Source: Candidatus Solincola tengchongensis (GTDB lineage: Bacteria > Actinomycetota > Geothermincolia > Geothermincolales > RBG-13-55-18). Taken from it: a DNA stretch of 32,778 nucleotides. Both the position numbers and the translations under genes were made by a program. The stretch lies in the NCBI GenBank assembly GCA_015711895.1, contig MU158606.1:1894-34671 (forward strand), read 5' to 3'. This document shows, piece after piece, positions 1-7,851 of the stretch; within the stretch, counting starts at the first letter, position 1; each line of letters begins with the position of its first letter. The notes under the pieces are model-generated. The model made no database searches and was not told the origin of the DNA. It worked only from the letters and a program-made list of their open reading frames with translations.

Positions 1-1053
1 GTGGGGTATCATTACCAAAAGCGCGCTCCCTATGATGAAAAGGGTGTAGGTGAGGTAGAACTGAGGCGCTTCCCGATAGGGGCGGTCGAGAGTGGCCTCC
101 CAGCCGAAGGCCTCGCAAATCGTGTAGGCGGTGGTCAGGGGTAGGATAGAGGCGGCGAAAAGCGAGGCGGAGAAAAGTCCGAAGCCGAAAAGATAAGAGG
201 CATATTTTCCGGCTATGGGGGCAAGTCCCGCCGCCGCTTCCTCCGCCGTGGTTATGTTTATGGCTCCCACCCCGGGCTTGTAATAAAAGGCCGCCGCACA
301 GCAGATGATGATGAACATGCCCACGACAACGGCAAAGAACACCCCTACCAGTGTGTCCGCCCGCTCATAACCCATTTTCTCGGCGTCCAGCCCTTTGTCC
401 ACGATGGAAGACTGCTGATAGAAGAGCATCCACGGCGCAATGGTGGTCCCGATGTTGGTCACGGCGAGCACCAGGTAGGTGGTTTCCATGCGGAATCGCG
501 GTGTCACCAGGGCCTTACCCACCTCCGACCATTCTGGGCCGGCCATGACAGCCGATATGAAGTAGGCGACGTAAACCAGGCTGACTACGAGGAAGACCTT
601 TTCCACTCGCTTGTAAGTGCCCTTCACCACAAGCCACCAGACGGCAAGGGCCAGCAGGGGCATGAAAATGTGATATGGGAGATGGAAGAGCTGTAGGCTT
701 GCCGCCAGCCCAGCAAAATTGGATACGGTGTTGGCGAAGTTGGTGAAGAGCAAGGCCAGCATCACCAGGGCGGTGACTCGTAGGGAGAACCGCTCCCTGA
801 TCAGTGCAGCCAGCCCCTTCCCGGTTACGGTGCCCAGACGGACGATCATCTCCTGGATGAGGGCCAGGAAAACGGCAGTAACGGTGAGGACCCAGAGGAG
901 GTTATACCCGTAACGTGCGCCGGATACGGAATAGGTGGTGATGCCCCCGGCATCGGTGTCCACCATGTTGACGATGATGCCGGGGCCCAGGACGGCCAGG
1001 AAGACGAGTATCTCCCTGCGGCCCAGCCGCCTGCGCCCTTCCCTGCCGGGCAT
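1..1053 (-). CDS. NRAMP/SLC11-family divalent metal transporter, NRMT-like variant (partial, C-terminus off the window)
   Basis: Integral membrane metal-ion transporter of the NRAMP (SLC11) fold. The ORF is open from the ATG at 1053 to base 1 (351 codons), so the last helices are missing. An SD (GGAGGAGA) lies just upstream and fixes the start. About nine hydrophobic segments are visible. TM1 carries DTDAGG followed by the conserved ARYGYNLLW stretch, so the classical DPGN metal motif reads D34-A-G-G. TM6 carries IGTTIAPW, so the usual M-P-H reads A206-P-W. The ligand Asp is kept, while the Asn and the soft-metal-selecting Met are lost. Family knowledge: NRAMP proteins with Met replaced by Ala include the NRMT group, which moves Mg2+/Mn2+. 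A hard-ion substrate is therefore an inference, not a certainty. A TATAAT box sits about 60 bp upstream. Confidence 0.88.
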   Translation of the reverse strand, partial: MPGREGRRRLGRREILVFLAVLGPGIIVNMVDTDAGGITTYSVSGARYGYNLLWVLTVTAVFLALIQEMIVRLGTVTGKGLAALIRERFSLRVTALVMLALLFTNFANTVSNFAGLAASLQLFHLPYHIFMPLLALAVWWLVVKGTYKRVEKVFLVVSLVYVAYFISAVMAGPEWSEVGKALVTPRFRMETTYLVLAVTNIGTTIAPWMLFYQQSSIVDKGLDAEKMGYERADTLVGVFFAVVVGMFIIICCAAAFYYKPGVGAINITTAEEAAAGLAPIAGKYASYLFGFGLFSASLFAASILPLTTAYTICEAFGWEATLDRPYREAPQFYLTYTLFIIGSALLVMIPH

Positions 1054-1449
1054 GGTTCTCCTCCAAGCCTCGATCACCCCTGTCCTCGCGAAAAAGCGGC
1101 GAAAAGTCCTGGTTGATTATACCCCACGGGCTAAGGCGGGAAAAACCGCGGTGGAGGGCCGGAGGGCGGAAGGAGAAAAGCGCGGTAAGCGGGAACGCGG
1201 GTCTCCTTGCTCTAACCCGACAGGCGAATCGGAAAAATAAATTAAGGAACTGTACGCATCTTACCCGAGCACATGCGGGGATCATCAAATCCTTCCATCA
1301 CTAAACCCTCCACGTGCGGGAGCGAGGCTCGTATCACACTTGAGGCAAGGTGTATCCTGAAGATGAGCTGACCGAGATGGGATTTCTTATGTCACATCCC
1401 GCGGGTCCGTGGCTTTTGGAAGCCATCATGTGCCGGGAGAGGTTGGGCC
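1054..1449. other. intergenic region
   Basis: About 400 bp between the NRAMP-like start and the end of the dehydrogenase gene. Apart from the TATAAT at 1116-1121 and the SD of the transporter I see no gene, RNA or clear terminator. The open frames here have no SD and protein-like composition is absent. Confidence 0.5.
1116..1121 (-). promoter_or_regulatory. candidate -10 box for the NRAMP-like gene
   Basis: A perfect TATAAT on the minus strand, 62 bp upstream of the ATG at 1053. No convincing -35 hexamer is seen at 16-18 bp, so this is a consensus -10 match only. Confidence 0.4.
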
Positions 1450-2298
1450 TCAAGCCTTTGTGGCATGGCCTCCCCGGGTGAGGAAGCGGTCCAGGCACCA
1501 GGTCATGAAGCGCATCGCAAGAACATACCCCGGAGGGAAGACGCGCTTGAGGAGGTAGAGCATCCACACGTCCGGTGAGGTGAAGACCTTGAACCTGTTC
1601 TTCTCGATGGACCGGATGATGAGGCCGGCCACCTTCTCGGGAGGGTCAGCGTGCCTTCGGAAGAGGTCGCGGCCTCTCTCGCAGGCCCGCGGGTCGGCGT
1701 TGATCTCAACCGTGTCGATGATCCCCGTGTTCACCGCTCCGGGGAGTATCACGCTCACCCCGATGCCGTGCTTGCGGAGGTCGAAACGGAGGACCTCCGA
1801 GGTGCCCACCAGGGCGTGTTTGGTTCCGGCGTAAACCATGTGCCAGGGCAGGCCGATGACCCCCGCCGCCGAGGAGACATTGACGATGTGCCCGCCCCTC
1901 CCCGCGCGCACCATCTCCGGTACGAAACATTCAATGGTGTGGTAAGGTCCCCACAGGTTGACGTTCACCACCCTCTCCCACTGCTCGTGGGTGGTGTCCT
2001 CGACCTGTGAGAAAAGAGCCACGCCGGCCACGTTGGCAAGGATATCCAGGGGGCCGAACCGGGAGTGAACCTCCTCGGCAAGCCCCTTCACCGCCTCATA
2101 ATCCGATATGTCCAGGGCCCTGGCGAGGCAGACCTCCCCGCCCGTCTCCTCGATCCTGCGCCGGGTCTCCTCGAGGCCTGGCCCGTTGATGTCCGTGATG
2201 AAAAGCCTGGCCCCCCTCTCCGCCATGGCCACCGCCGTGGCCCTACCGATGCCGCTCGCCGCGCCGGTTACCAGCGTCTTCCTGCCACGGATTTCCAC
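1450..2298 (-). CDS. short-chain dehydrogenase/reductase (SDR)
   Basis: NAD(P)-dependent oxidoreductase of the classical SDR family, 282 aa, a little longer than the usual ~250 because of a C-terminal tail. The Rossmann motif TGAASGIGRA lies at about residues 11-20. An acidic residue at the end of beta-2 (FITDINGPG) favours NAD over NADP. NVAG stands in place of NNAG. The catalytic Ser is in NVSSAAG and the Tyr/Lys pair in YAGTKHA. The start is GTG, preceded by a G-rich SD (AAAGGGGG). It lies 84 bp downstream of the 5-formyl-THF cyclo-ligase gene on the same strand and could be cotranscribed, although a perfect palindrome sits between them. The tail after about residue 235 (KRVFPPGYVLAMRFM) is amphipathic and may touch membrane. 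The substrate cannot be read from the sequence. Confidence 0.9.
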   Translation of the reverse strand: MEIRGRKTLVTGAASGIGRATAVAMAERGARLFITDINGPGLEETRRRIEETGGEVCLARALDISDYEAVKGLAEEVHSRFGPLDILANVAGVALFSQVEDTTHEQWERVVNVNLWGPYHTIECFVPEMVRAGRGGHIVNVSSAAGVIGLPWHMVYAGTKHALVGTSEVLRFDLRKHGIGVSVILPGAVNTGIIDTVEINADPRACERGRDLFRRHADPPEKVAGLIIRSIEKNRFKVFTSPDVWMLYLLKRVFPPGYVLAMRFMTWCLDRFLTRGGHATKA

Positions 2299-2375
2299 CT
2301 TTCCCCCTTTCTCTCGCCTCGGGTATCAACGGAGGCGGTCTCTTTCCTTTTGCGTCTCGTGCAGCGATCATGAAG

Positions 2376-2396
2376 CCCTGCATCATTGATGCAGGG
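2376..2396. repeat. perfect 10-bp palindrome over the cyclo-ligase stop codon
   Basis: CCCTGCATCA and TGATGCAGGG are exact inverted arms separated by one base. The stop codon of the upstream gene lies inside. No U-tract follows on the minus strand, so it is not a standard intrinsic terminator. It may be a 3' stabilising hairpin, an attenuator before the SDR gene, or a protein-binding site. Confidence 0.55.
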
Positions 2397-2985
2397 AGCA
2401 GACGGAGGGGCAGTCTATGACCCGATTCTCGGTGACGATCTTGTGCACGTGGCGGTCATGGTCGGCACAGGGGACGTGCTCCACGACCTGCAGCTCGAAG
2501 GCCACGGCTATGAGCCTGCAGCGGGGGCTGCACTTCTCCAGGAAGCGGTCGTAATAGCCACCCCCGTAACCCAGCCTCCCGCCGGAGAGGTCGAAGGCCA
2601 CCCCGGGCATGAGGACCACGTCGATCTCCTCCGGGGGAACGGGGCGAAGGCACTCGTGCCTGGGCTCCAGGATGTCGTAGTTCCCCGGGCGGAGGTCGCT
2701 CTCCAGGTCCAGGAGCTGAGAGGCCACCATGGACTTGTCGTCCGCGTTGGTACAGGGGACGCAGGCCCGCTTCCCTTCCTCGAGGGCGCGCCGGATCATG
2801 GGCAGGGTGTCCACCTCGCTGCGGAAAGAGATGAAGAAGAGGACCGTCCGCGCGGAGGCGAACTCGGGCACGGACCACAGGTTCTCGGCGATGCGCTCGG
2901 AGAGCTCCTTCCTCCGCTCCGGGGGAAGGGCGTCGCGCAGTTCCTGGACCTTCTTGCGCAGTTCCTTCTTCCTCTTATGAATCAT
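2383..2985 (-). CDS. 5-formyltetrahydrofolate cyclo-ligase
   Basis: Cytosolic folate enzyme that converts 5-formyl-THF to 5,10-methenyl-THF with ATP. It is 200 aa, the normal family length. The N-terminal KKELRKKVQELRDALPPE helix and the phosphate/folate loop PGVAFDLSGGRLGYGGGYYD (about residues 126-145) are diagnostic. The C-terminal VVEHVPCADHDRHVHKIVTE matches the family's 'vP.e.hD..vd.ivTe' block. The ATG is followed by a lysine-rich start. An extended -10 (TGC-TATAAT) lies about 30 bp upstream at 3011-3019. The SDR gene follows on the same strand after a palindrome. Function is assigned with high confidence. Confidence 0.95.
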   Translation of the reverse strand: MIHKRKKELRKKVQELRDALPPERRKELSERIAENLWSVPEFASARTVLFFISFRSEVDTLPMIRRALEEGKRACVPCTNADDKSMVASQLLDLESDLRPGNYDILEPRHECLRPVPPEEIDVVLMPGVAFDLSGGRLGYGGGYYDRFLEKCSPRCRLIAVAFELQVVEHVPCADHDRHVHKIVTENRVIDCPSVCSLHQ

Positions 2986-3010
2986 CCGGTTACTCCTTCG
3001 GTCCGGGGTT

Positions 3011-3019
3011 ATTATAGCA
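3011..3019 (-). promoter_or_regulatory. extended -10 promoter of the cyclo-ligase gene
   Basis: TGC-TATAAT on the minus strand, 26 bp upstream of the ATG at 2985. No -35 match is seen, as is common for extended -10 promoters. The same nonamer is found before the thioredoxin-like gene (16382-16390), and TGC-TAAAAT before the GltD-like gene. Confidence 0.6.
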
Positions 3020-3584
3020 GAGCCCTTCCAAGCGAGTGAGAAAAATGTGGCCGGTAAGGGGGGTCCGAAGCTTCAGCACTCTCCGAGGATGCCCCCTTGC
3101 CGGCAATTGCCCCGATCACGGTCGGGCAATGAGTCGATTGCCCCGATCCTGCCTCGGGAGTGAGGGCACGATCACCGGAATCCTTGCCGAATCGGGTCAC
3201 GCTCCACCCTCGCCGGCCGCGAGCGGGTTGCGGCCCTTCGCCCTTTGACTCCCTGTAACCGGCGCCTTACGCCGCGGCTTTCAACGGCCGGAGCGGGGAG
3301 GGGGCGGCCGGGAAAGGGGCTTTCCGGCAATGGGGCATGTTCCGGTACAGGCCCTCGGGAACGGGCATGGGGAGTGTAGAATTAGGGAAAGGACAGTGAT
3401 TGGGGAAAGGGCCGCGGTGAAAGCACGGGAGAGGGTTCGCTTTTACGGCGGGCGGTGTTGCTAGGCGGGGGTTGCCCCCGCTGAGGGTGAGAGTCGAGCT
3501 TCGCATAGGAAGAGGTGACGCGGCGCCCGTGCTGTTGCCGAGGGATGCCCTCCGGCCGAGGAGATTTTCGGGGGTGAGCTAGAG
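3020..3584. other. intergenic region with small inverted repeats
   Basis: Divergent gap between the cyclo-ligase promoter and the phosphoesterase gene. ATTGCCCCGATC occurs at 3106-3117 and again at 3137-3148. The first copy forms a 9-bp hairpin with TCGGGCAAT at 3122-3130 (one bulge). Overlapping ORFs on both strands are rich in Pro/Arg/Ser, lack SD sequences and look non-coding. No convincing promoter for the plus-strand gene was found. Confidence 0.4.
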
Positions 3585-4073
3585 ATGAAGAGGGTGGTGG
3601 CCATATCCGATACCCATATCCCGAAGGTAAAAGAAGACCTTCCTCCCTCACTCGTGGAGGCGCTGCAGGGGGCGGACCTCATAGTGCATGCCGGTGACTT
3701 GGTGGACATCTCCGTGCTGGACCGGCTGCGGGAGCTGGGGACGGTGGTCGCGGTGGCCGGGAACATGGACTACCCCAGCGTGAGGGCCGTGCTGCCGGAG
3801 ACGAGGGTGGTTGAGGTGGAGGGCAAGCGCATAGGTGTGACCCACGGCAGCGGGCCGCCCCTGGGGATCGAGCGCCGGGTGCTCTCCCGCTTCGCCGGGG
3901 TGGACGCGGTGGTCTTCGGGCACACCCACTCCGCCCACCTGGAGGAGAGGAAGGGGGTCCTGCTGGTGAACCCCGGGACTCCCAACGACCGCCGCTTCTC
4001 CCGCCGGCTCTCCTACGCCTTGCTGGAGGTGGACGAGGAGGGCATAAGGCCGGAGATAGTGTGGCTGGACTGA
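3585..4073 (+). CDS. YfcE/MJ0936-type metallophosphoesterase
   Basis: Small calcineurin-like phosphodiesterase, 162 aa, typical of the family. The dinuclear metal site is complete: D8-x-H10 in AISDTHIP, HAGD at about 35-38, GNMD at about 59-62, THG at about 87-89, and GHTH at about 112-115. Family members hydrolyse phosphodiesters such as bis-pNPP or 2',3'-cAMP in vitro; the physiological substrate is unknown. The ATG at 3585 is preceded by GGGGTGAG, an acceptable SD. It is a single-gene unit, with minus-strand genes on both sides. Confidence 0.93.
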   Translation: MKRVVAISDTHIPKVKEDLPPSLVEALQGADLIVHAGDLVDISVLDRLRELGTVVAVAGNMDYPSVRAVLPETRVVEVEGKRIGVTHGSGPPLGIERRVLSRFAGVDAVVFGHTHSAHLEERKGVLLVNPGTPNDRRFSRRLSYALLEVDEEGIRPEIVWLD

Positions 4074-4405
4074 CCGCACACGTACCTTTGAGGCCGGGGT
4101 GAGCCTTTGACTTTCGGACCGGAAGGCGTGCGGTGGGGAGGGGGCCGGAGGCGGAGGGCAGTCGGCCCTTATGAGATGCGGCTTGTGGTCTCTGCCGCAA
4201 GCTACGGAAGTCCGGTAGGGGGAACGGAATGTACCAAGGCGACCTTCTCGGAAGGCGCCTCCATCTGATCCCCAGAGCCAGTCCTGGTTCTGGAGGGGTC
4301 GTTCTCGGAGGCGAGGGAAAGGGAGAAGGCCGTAAAGTGAGGGGAAAGAGAAGGACTGTCGACCGCTTCCAGAGCCTTTCCGTTCGACCGTGAGGCGTGT
4401 TCTGG
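4074..4405. other. intergenic region
   Basis: Convergent gap downstream of the phosphoesterase gene. I see no gene, RNA or clear plus-strand terminator; the terminator of the opposite gene borders it at 4406-4436. Confidence 0.4.
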
Positions 4406-4436
4406 GTTAAATAAAAGGGTTTCGGGGAGAAGCCCT
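4406..4436 (-). terminator. intrinsic terminator after the lipoprotein gene
   Basis: On the minus strand AGGGCTTC and GAAACCCT form an 8-position stem with one C-A mismatch and a TCCCC loop. TTTATTTAA follows. It lies 7 bp past the stop codon of the gene that ends at 4443. Confidence 0.6.
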
Positions 4437-4442
4437 AAGGCA

Positions 4443-5111
4443 TTATCGGGAGACTTCCTCGCCCCATGTCTTTTCCTCGGAGAGGTCGAGGCCGCCCACG
4501 ACCACCCAGCGGCCCTTCCCGGCTATGTCCGCGAAACGCTCCCGGTACTCGTCCATCCGCGCCACCTGTAGGAGGGGGTCGTTCACTGGGTCCTCGTACC
4601 AACGGAGGTATATCTCGCCCTCTTTGTCCTTGAAGCTGTCCGTCTTGTACTCCACGGTGCCGAACATCTTCTGCCCGATGTAGCGGATCTTGCCGTCGGT
4701 TATCTTCACCACGGCGCTCTCGCCCTCCACCTTCTCCGCTTCCTCCAGGACGACACCGTTGAACTCCGCCTCCCACTCCCGGGAGTTCCACCTGTCCTCA
4801 AGGTCTCGGAGCTGTTCGGGCCCTATGAACTGCCCGGTGGGGTCCATGAGCAGCTCGGGGTTCACCACCTCGAGGAAATAGGCGAAGTCACGCCCGTTTT
4901 CGGGGTTGCGCGCCCCGTCCTCGCCCTCCTTCCATTCCATGGATTTGAACCATTTCTTCACCACGGTAACGGGGCTTCTGTCCTGGGGGTCGAATTCGTC
5001 CTTGAAGGAGGAGCCGCTCTGCCATCCCGCGCATCCGGCGAGCAGGAGCAGGAGCAATGCGGCCGCGATATACACGGCCAGCCGCTTCCCACGCGATCTC
5101 ATCATCTCCAT
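4443..5111 (-). CDS. predicted lipoprotein, function unknown
   Basis: 222 aa. A basic N-terminus, a hydrophobic run and the lipobox LLAGC (Cys about 27) predict export and lipid anchoring. The mature part begins acidic and includes SPVTVVKKWFKSMEWKEG and DFAYFLEVVNPELL, then strand-rich segments ending WVVVGGLDL. This arrangement (helix with F/W and acidic residues, 'xxPEL', then sheets) resembles small NTF2-like/DUF4878-type secreted domains. It also resembles the ectodomains of the next two genes, so the three may be distant paralogues. Three in-frame ATGs (5111, 5105, 5102) compete; the SD is weak for each. It has its own promoter at 5204-5232 and a terminator at 4406-4436. No enzymatic motif is seen. 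Confidence 0.75.
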   Translation of the reverse strand: MEMMRSRGKRLAVYIAAALLLLLLAGCAGWQSGSSFKDEFDPQDRSPVTVVKKWFKSMEWKEGEDGARNPENGRDFAYFLEVVNPELLMDPTGQFIGPEQLRDLEDRWNSREWEAEFNGVVLEEAEKVEGESAVVKITDGKIRYIGQKMFGTVEYKTDSFKDKEGEIYLRWYEDPVNDPLLQVARMDEYRERFADIAGKGRWVVVGGLDLSEEKTWGEEVSR

Positions 5112-5203
5112 CCTGCTTTCCGCCTTCGGTAGGGTTCCTTGACCCTCTCCGTCCTACTCCGCCGGGTCCGCTTCCGAGCGCGTTCCCGTTCGAGCTCCGT
5201 ATA

Positions 5204-5232
5204 AGTATAGAGTAAGCGTCCCGTACTGTCAG
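5204..5232 (-). promoter_or_regulatory. sigma70-type promoter of the lipoprotein gene
   Basis: Minus strand CTGACA (5227-5232), 17-bp spacer, TATACT (5204-5209). Both hexamers are 5/6 matches to consensus. The predicted leader is about 85 nt. Confidence 0.65.
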
Positions 5233-5332
5233 CAAGTAAGCATCTTGCGCCGCATCTCGCGCTTTCCGCACCGGACGGCTTTTCCGGGCGCGCGCCGACC
5301 TTTCCTTCGGGGACGCTCGGCCTGCAAAAGCG

Positions 5333-6070
5333 TCACTCGCCCTGGCCGCCCTCTCCCTCCAGCTCCGGGAACTCGGGCTGTTCGCCCGGCACCTCCTCCA
5401 CCAGGTAGGGGAGCTTGGCGGTCGGGTAATCCTGGATCACCCAGTTGCCCTCCACCCTGACCAGCCGGATCAGCCGGGGGTGCTGGGAGAAGTCGACCCC
5501 GCCGCTCCTGGCGCCGTCGCGGTAAAAGCCCTCGAAGTAGCCGCCCACGACCTCCACCTCGGCGTAGTCGCCCTCCTCCTTCACCAGGCGGGTCTTAAGG
5601 CCATCGACCACGTAGGAGTCGTAATCGATGCCCTCGGTGTAGGGGTCGGGCTCGTATTCCCCCTTCTGGGCCAGTTTGTACACCTCGGGTTCGGTCAGCT
5701 TGAGGTAGGCCATCACGTCCTTGTCCTTTATGGCCCGGTAGAAGTCCTTGACCGCCTTCTCCGGCGCGCTCTCGCCGCCGCGGAACACGGTGATGGCCAG
5801 GACGACGACGGCCACCAGGACGACGAGGCCGAGAAGGACCACGCCGGACCTCAGCGATGAGCGGCGGCGCCGCACCCGGCGGAGGCGCCTTTCCACCTCC
5901 GCACGGTCGACGCCCTCCTTCTCCAGCTCCAGGCGCAGGCGGGCCGCCTCGCGCATGGTCTTCCTGCGGGCCCTGGCCTTGGCGGCCTCCAACCCGGCGA
6001 TCTTCTCGCCGCATTCCTCGCAGTAGCGGCGACCCTCGGGGTTCTGGTATCCGCAGTTGGGACAGCGCAA
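5333..6070 (-). CDS. membrane-anchored zinc-ribbon protein with extracellular domain
   Basis: 245 aa. The N-terminus holds a zinc ribbon, CPNCG (3-7) and CEECG (17-21). A highly basic helical linker follows (about 30-75), then one transmembrane helix (about 78-96, VVLLGLVVLVAVVVLAITV). The exported C-terminal domain begins PEKAVKDFYRAIKDKDVMAYL and is strand-rich, ending in an acidic Glu/Gly tail. The start is TTG at 6070, chosen because GAGGAGGAGAAC sits immediately upstream and the zinc ribbon begins at residue 3. The ectodomain helix with 'AV..FY.A...KD..AYL' looks like a DUF4878/NTF2-like module. A sensor or scaffold role is possible but unproven. No good promoter was found upstream. Confidence 0.8.
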   Translation of the reverse strand: MRCPNCGYQNPEGRRYCEECGEKIAGLEAAKARARRKTMREAARLRLELEKEGVDRAEVERRLRRVRRRRSSLRSGVVLLGLVVLVAVVVLAITVFRGGESAPEKAVKDFYRAIKDKDVMAYLKLTEPEVYKLAQKGEYEPDPYTEGIDYDSYVVDGLKTRLVKEEGDYAEVEVVGGYFEGFYRDGARSGGVDFSQHPRLIRLVRVEGNWVIQDYPTAKLPYLVEEVPGEQPEFPELEGEGGQGE

Positions 6071-6590
6071 GTTCTCCTCCTCTTCAAACTCGCCTTAATC
6101 TGGAAATATATTCCTCTTAAACTCCGGCCGCACCGGGCCGCCTATCCTTCACGGTCGGCGCCGACAAGGAACTGACGCCTCCGGGGCCCTTTTCGTGTTT
6201 CCCGGAAGCCCCGTTCGGCTTACGGCCGCACCTCCGTCTCGGTGCGACCTCACTGCCGCCCCGGGATCGGTCCCGTGGCCCTCGCCTTCCACTCGACGCA
6301 GGGCGCACTTCCATACACATCATATATCCTGACCCGGCGTCGCATCCCGACCCATTGAAATCTTTGCCGGCTGGTATCGGAATCCCTTTAGTCCCTGGTT
6401 GCGGCCCGGCGATGACGCGCGCCTTCGCCGAGTAGTCTGCACGGGAGGTTGAAGCGCTGCTTCCTCCTCTACAGCGGTATCCCGCCTGGTTTCTCCCTCT
6501 CTTTGACGCCCCGGCCGGTCTCGCGGTTTCCCTTTTGCTCGCACGCCGGGAAGGCTCGGCGCGCTGGTGACCTTTCCGGAGTTCTACCCT
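6071..6590. other. intergenic region
   Basis: 520 bp between two minus-strand surface-protein genes. An A/T-rich patch at about 6092-6120 contains TATATT (minus strand, 6105-6110) without a matching -35. Open frames here have Arg/Pro-rich, non-protein-like translations. Nothing else is recognised. Confidence 0.4.
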
Positions 6591-7118
6591 TCACTCCCGG
6601 CAAGCGGTCTCCAGCGCGTAGAGAACGTAGAGGTCCAGGGCCTCCAGGTACCATTCCCCATCCCTCTTCACCAGGTAGAGCGGGACGAACTCCTCCCGGG
6701 AGAAGTCGATCTCCCCCTCCTTCACCCAGCGGCCGTCCTTGAGGCGGTAATAGGCACACTTTCCTCCGACCGCGGTCACCAGCGCATGGTCGGGATCCAG
6801 GGCGCGCGAGCTCAACTCCAAGTCCTCGAAGCGAAAGCGCCAGTCCGGTGTCCCGTCGAGGAAGCGGCGCCGCAGCTCGTCCCACTCCCGGCGTGTCCTC
6901 TCCTCGCCCTCCACTTTCCTCCTGGCCTCGGGGCTCACGAAGGAGCGCATGGCGTCGAAATCCTGGGCCTGAACTGCACCCAGAAAATGGTAAACAGTGG
7001 CCTGCGGCGATTCGCGCCCGCACCCCCCAGCCGGGAGGGCGGCGAGGGCCAGAATGACGGCAAGGAGGACGCACCCGGCTCCGGGAAATCGCGGGCCCGC
7101 TTTACCCCCGGATACCAT
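6591..7118 (-). CDS. predicted lipoprotein with NTF2-like (DUF4878-type) domain
   Basis: 175 aa from the ATG at 7118. The frame stays open further upstream, but that extension overlaps the zinc-ribbon gene and would push the signal peptide inside the protein, so 7118 is preferred. The signal peptide (CVLLAVILALAALPAGGC) ends in a lipobox-like AGGC. The mature domain starts SPQATVYHFLGAVQAQDFDA and includes FVSPEA, then beta strands with WVKEG and WYLEALDLYV. This is the same pattern as the neighbouring ectodomains: an F/L-rich first helix, an xxPEA turn and a closing WxxxxLxL strand. It lies 11 bp downstream of the zinc-ribbon coiled-coil gene and is probably cotranscribed. No catalytic residues are evident. 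Confidence 0.72.
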   Translation of the reverse strand: MVSGGKAGPRFPGAGCVLLAVILALAALPAGGCGRESPQATVYHFLGAVQAQDFDAMRSFVSPEARRKVEGEERTRREWDELRRRFLDGTPDWRFRFEDLELSSRALDPDHALVTAVGGKCAYYRLKDGRWVKEGEIDFSREEFVPLYLVKRDGEWYLEALDLYVLYALETACRE

Positions 7119-7129
7119 ACGCGGATTTT

Positions 7130-7603
7130 CTACCCACCTATCCTCGTCCCGCAGTTGGGGCAGAACACCGATCCGGCGGGAACCTCGGCGCCGCACGAAG
7201 GACAGGCTGCGGGACCAGGCTGGGGAGCCGCCTGGGGCGGCGCCGGAGCGGCAGCCGTGGGAGGCGGGGGAGGCGGGGGAGGCGCGGGTTGAGCCGCCGC
7301 CGCGGGAGTATCTGCGACCTGTGCCTGCTGGGCGGCCTGCCTCTGGGCTTCCACCTGCTTTTCCAGCTCGATTATCTGCCATTCCAGGTTGAATATCTGG
7401 TCAACCTGGGGTCGCAGGGCGTCGGGGTTCGGCCGGTTTTCCCGGAACTGGCTGAGCAGTGCCTCTCCCAGTTGGGTCACCAGCTCCGTCCTCTGCTTGC
7501 GCAGGGAGCTTATCTGCGCCTTCTGCTTGGTGGAATCCAAGGCCTGGTCCAGCTGGGCGCCAAGGCTGGAAGCCTGTTCCTTCAACTTGTCAAAAAATCC
7601 CAT
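7130..7603 (-). CDS. zinc-ribbon coiled-coil protein
   Basis: 157 aa, cytoplasmic by sequence (no signal or TM). The N-terminal 95 residues are helical and heptad-like, from KLKEQASSLGAQLDQALDS to EWQIIELEKQVEAQRQAAQQ. A Pro/Ala-rich linker with a run of eight prolines follows. The C-terminal zinc ribbon is CPSCG-x8-FCPNCGTRI. The ATG at 7603 is chosen over an upstream in-frame start because GAGGTGAAGG precedes it and 'MGFFDKLKE' is a natural start. The lipoprotein gene follows 11 bp downstream. A TATAAT box lies 70 bp upstream. A role as adaptor or oligomerising partner of the membrane proteins next to it is only inferred. Confidence 0.82.
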   Translation of the reverse strand: MGFFDKLKEQASSLGAQLDQALDSTKQKAQISSLRKQRTELVTQLGEALLSQFRENRPNPDALRPQVDQIFNLEWQIIELEKQVEAQRQAAQQAQVADTPAAAAQPAPPPPPPPPTAAAPAPPQAAPQPGPAACPSCGAEVPAGSVFCPNCGTRIGG

Positions 7604-7672
7604 ATCCTTCACCTCTTTCCGTGTCGAAGAACCGCCGACGCGTCCTTCCGAGAAGAGCACGACTCAAGACCT

Positions 7673-7678
7673 ATTATA
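7673..7678 (-). promoter_or_regulatory. candidate -10 box of the zinc-ribbon/lipoprotein pair
   Basis: Perfect TATAAT on the minus strand, about 70 bp upstream of the ATG at 7603; the -35 region is weak. Confidence 0.45.
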
Positions 7679-7851
7679 AGCCACGCTCGGATTCACATCC
7701 CTGGGGAAGTGAGTGGGGCTCTTCTGCGGCCGGCTGCCGGGGCGTGAAAAGGTGATAGGCGGGACGCGTTCCGGGATTCCCACTAGCGTAAAACGCTCCG
7801 TGATGTCCTCAAGGCCGGGTCACTCTCCACGCCGCAGGGTGGTCACAGCGC

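Noticed and set aside
902..1288. 128-codon minus frame overlapping the NRAMP-like start
   Set aside because: It is an out-of-frame shadow; the in-frame protein from 1053 has clear transporter helices and an SD.
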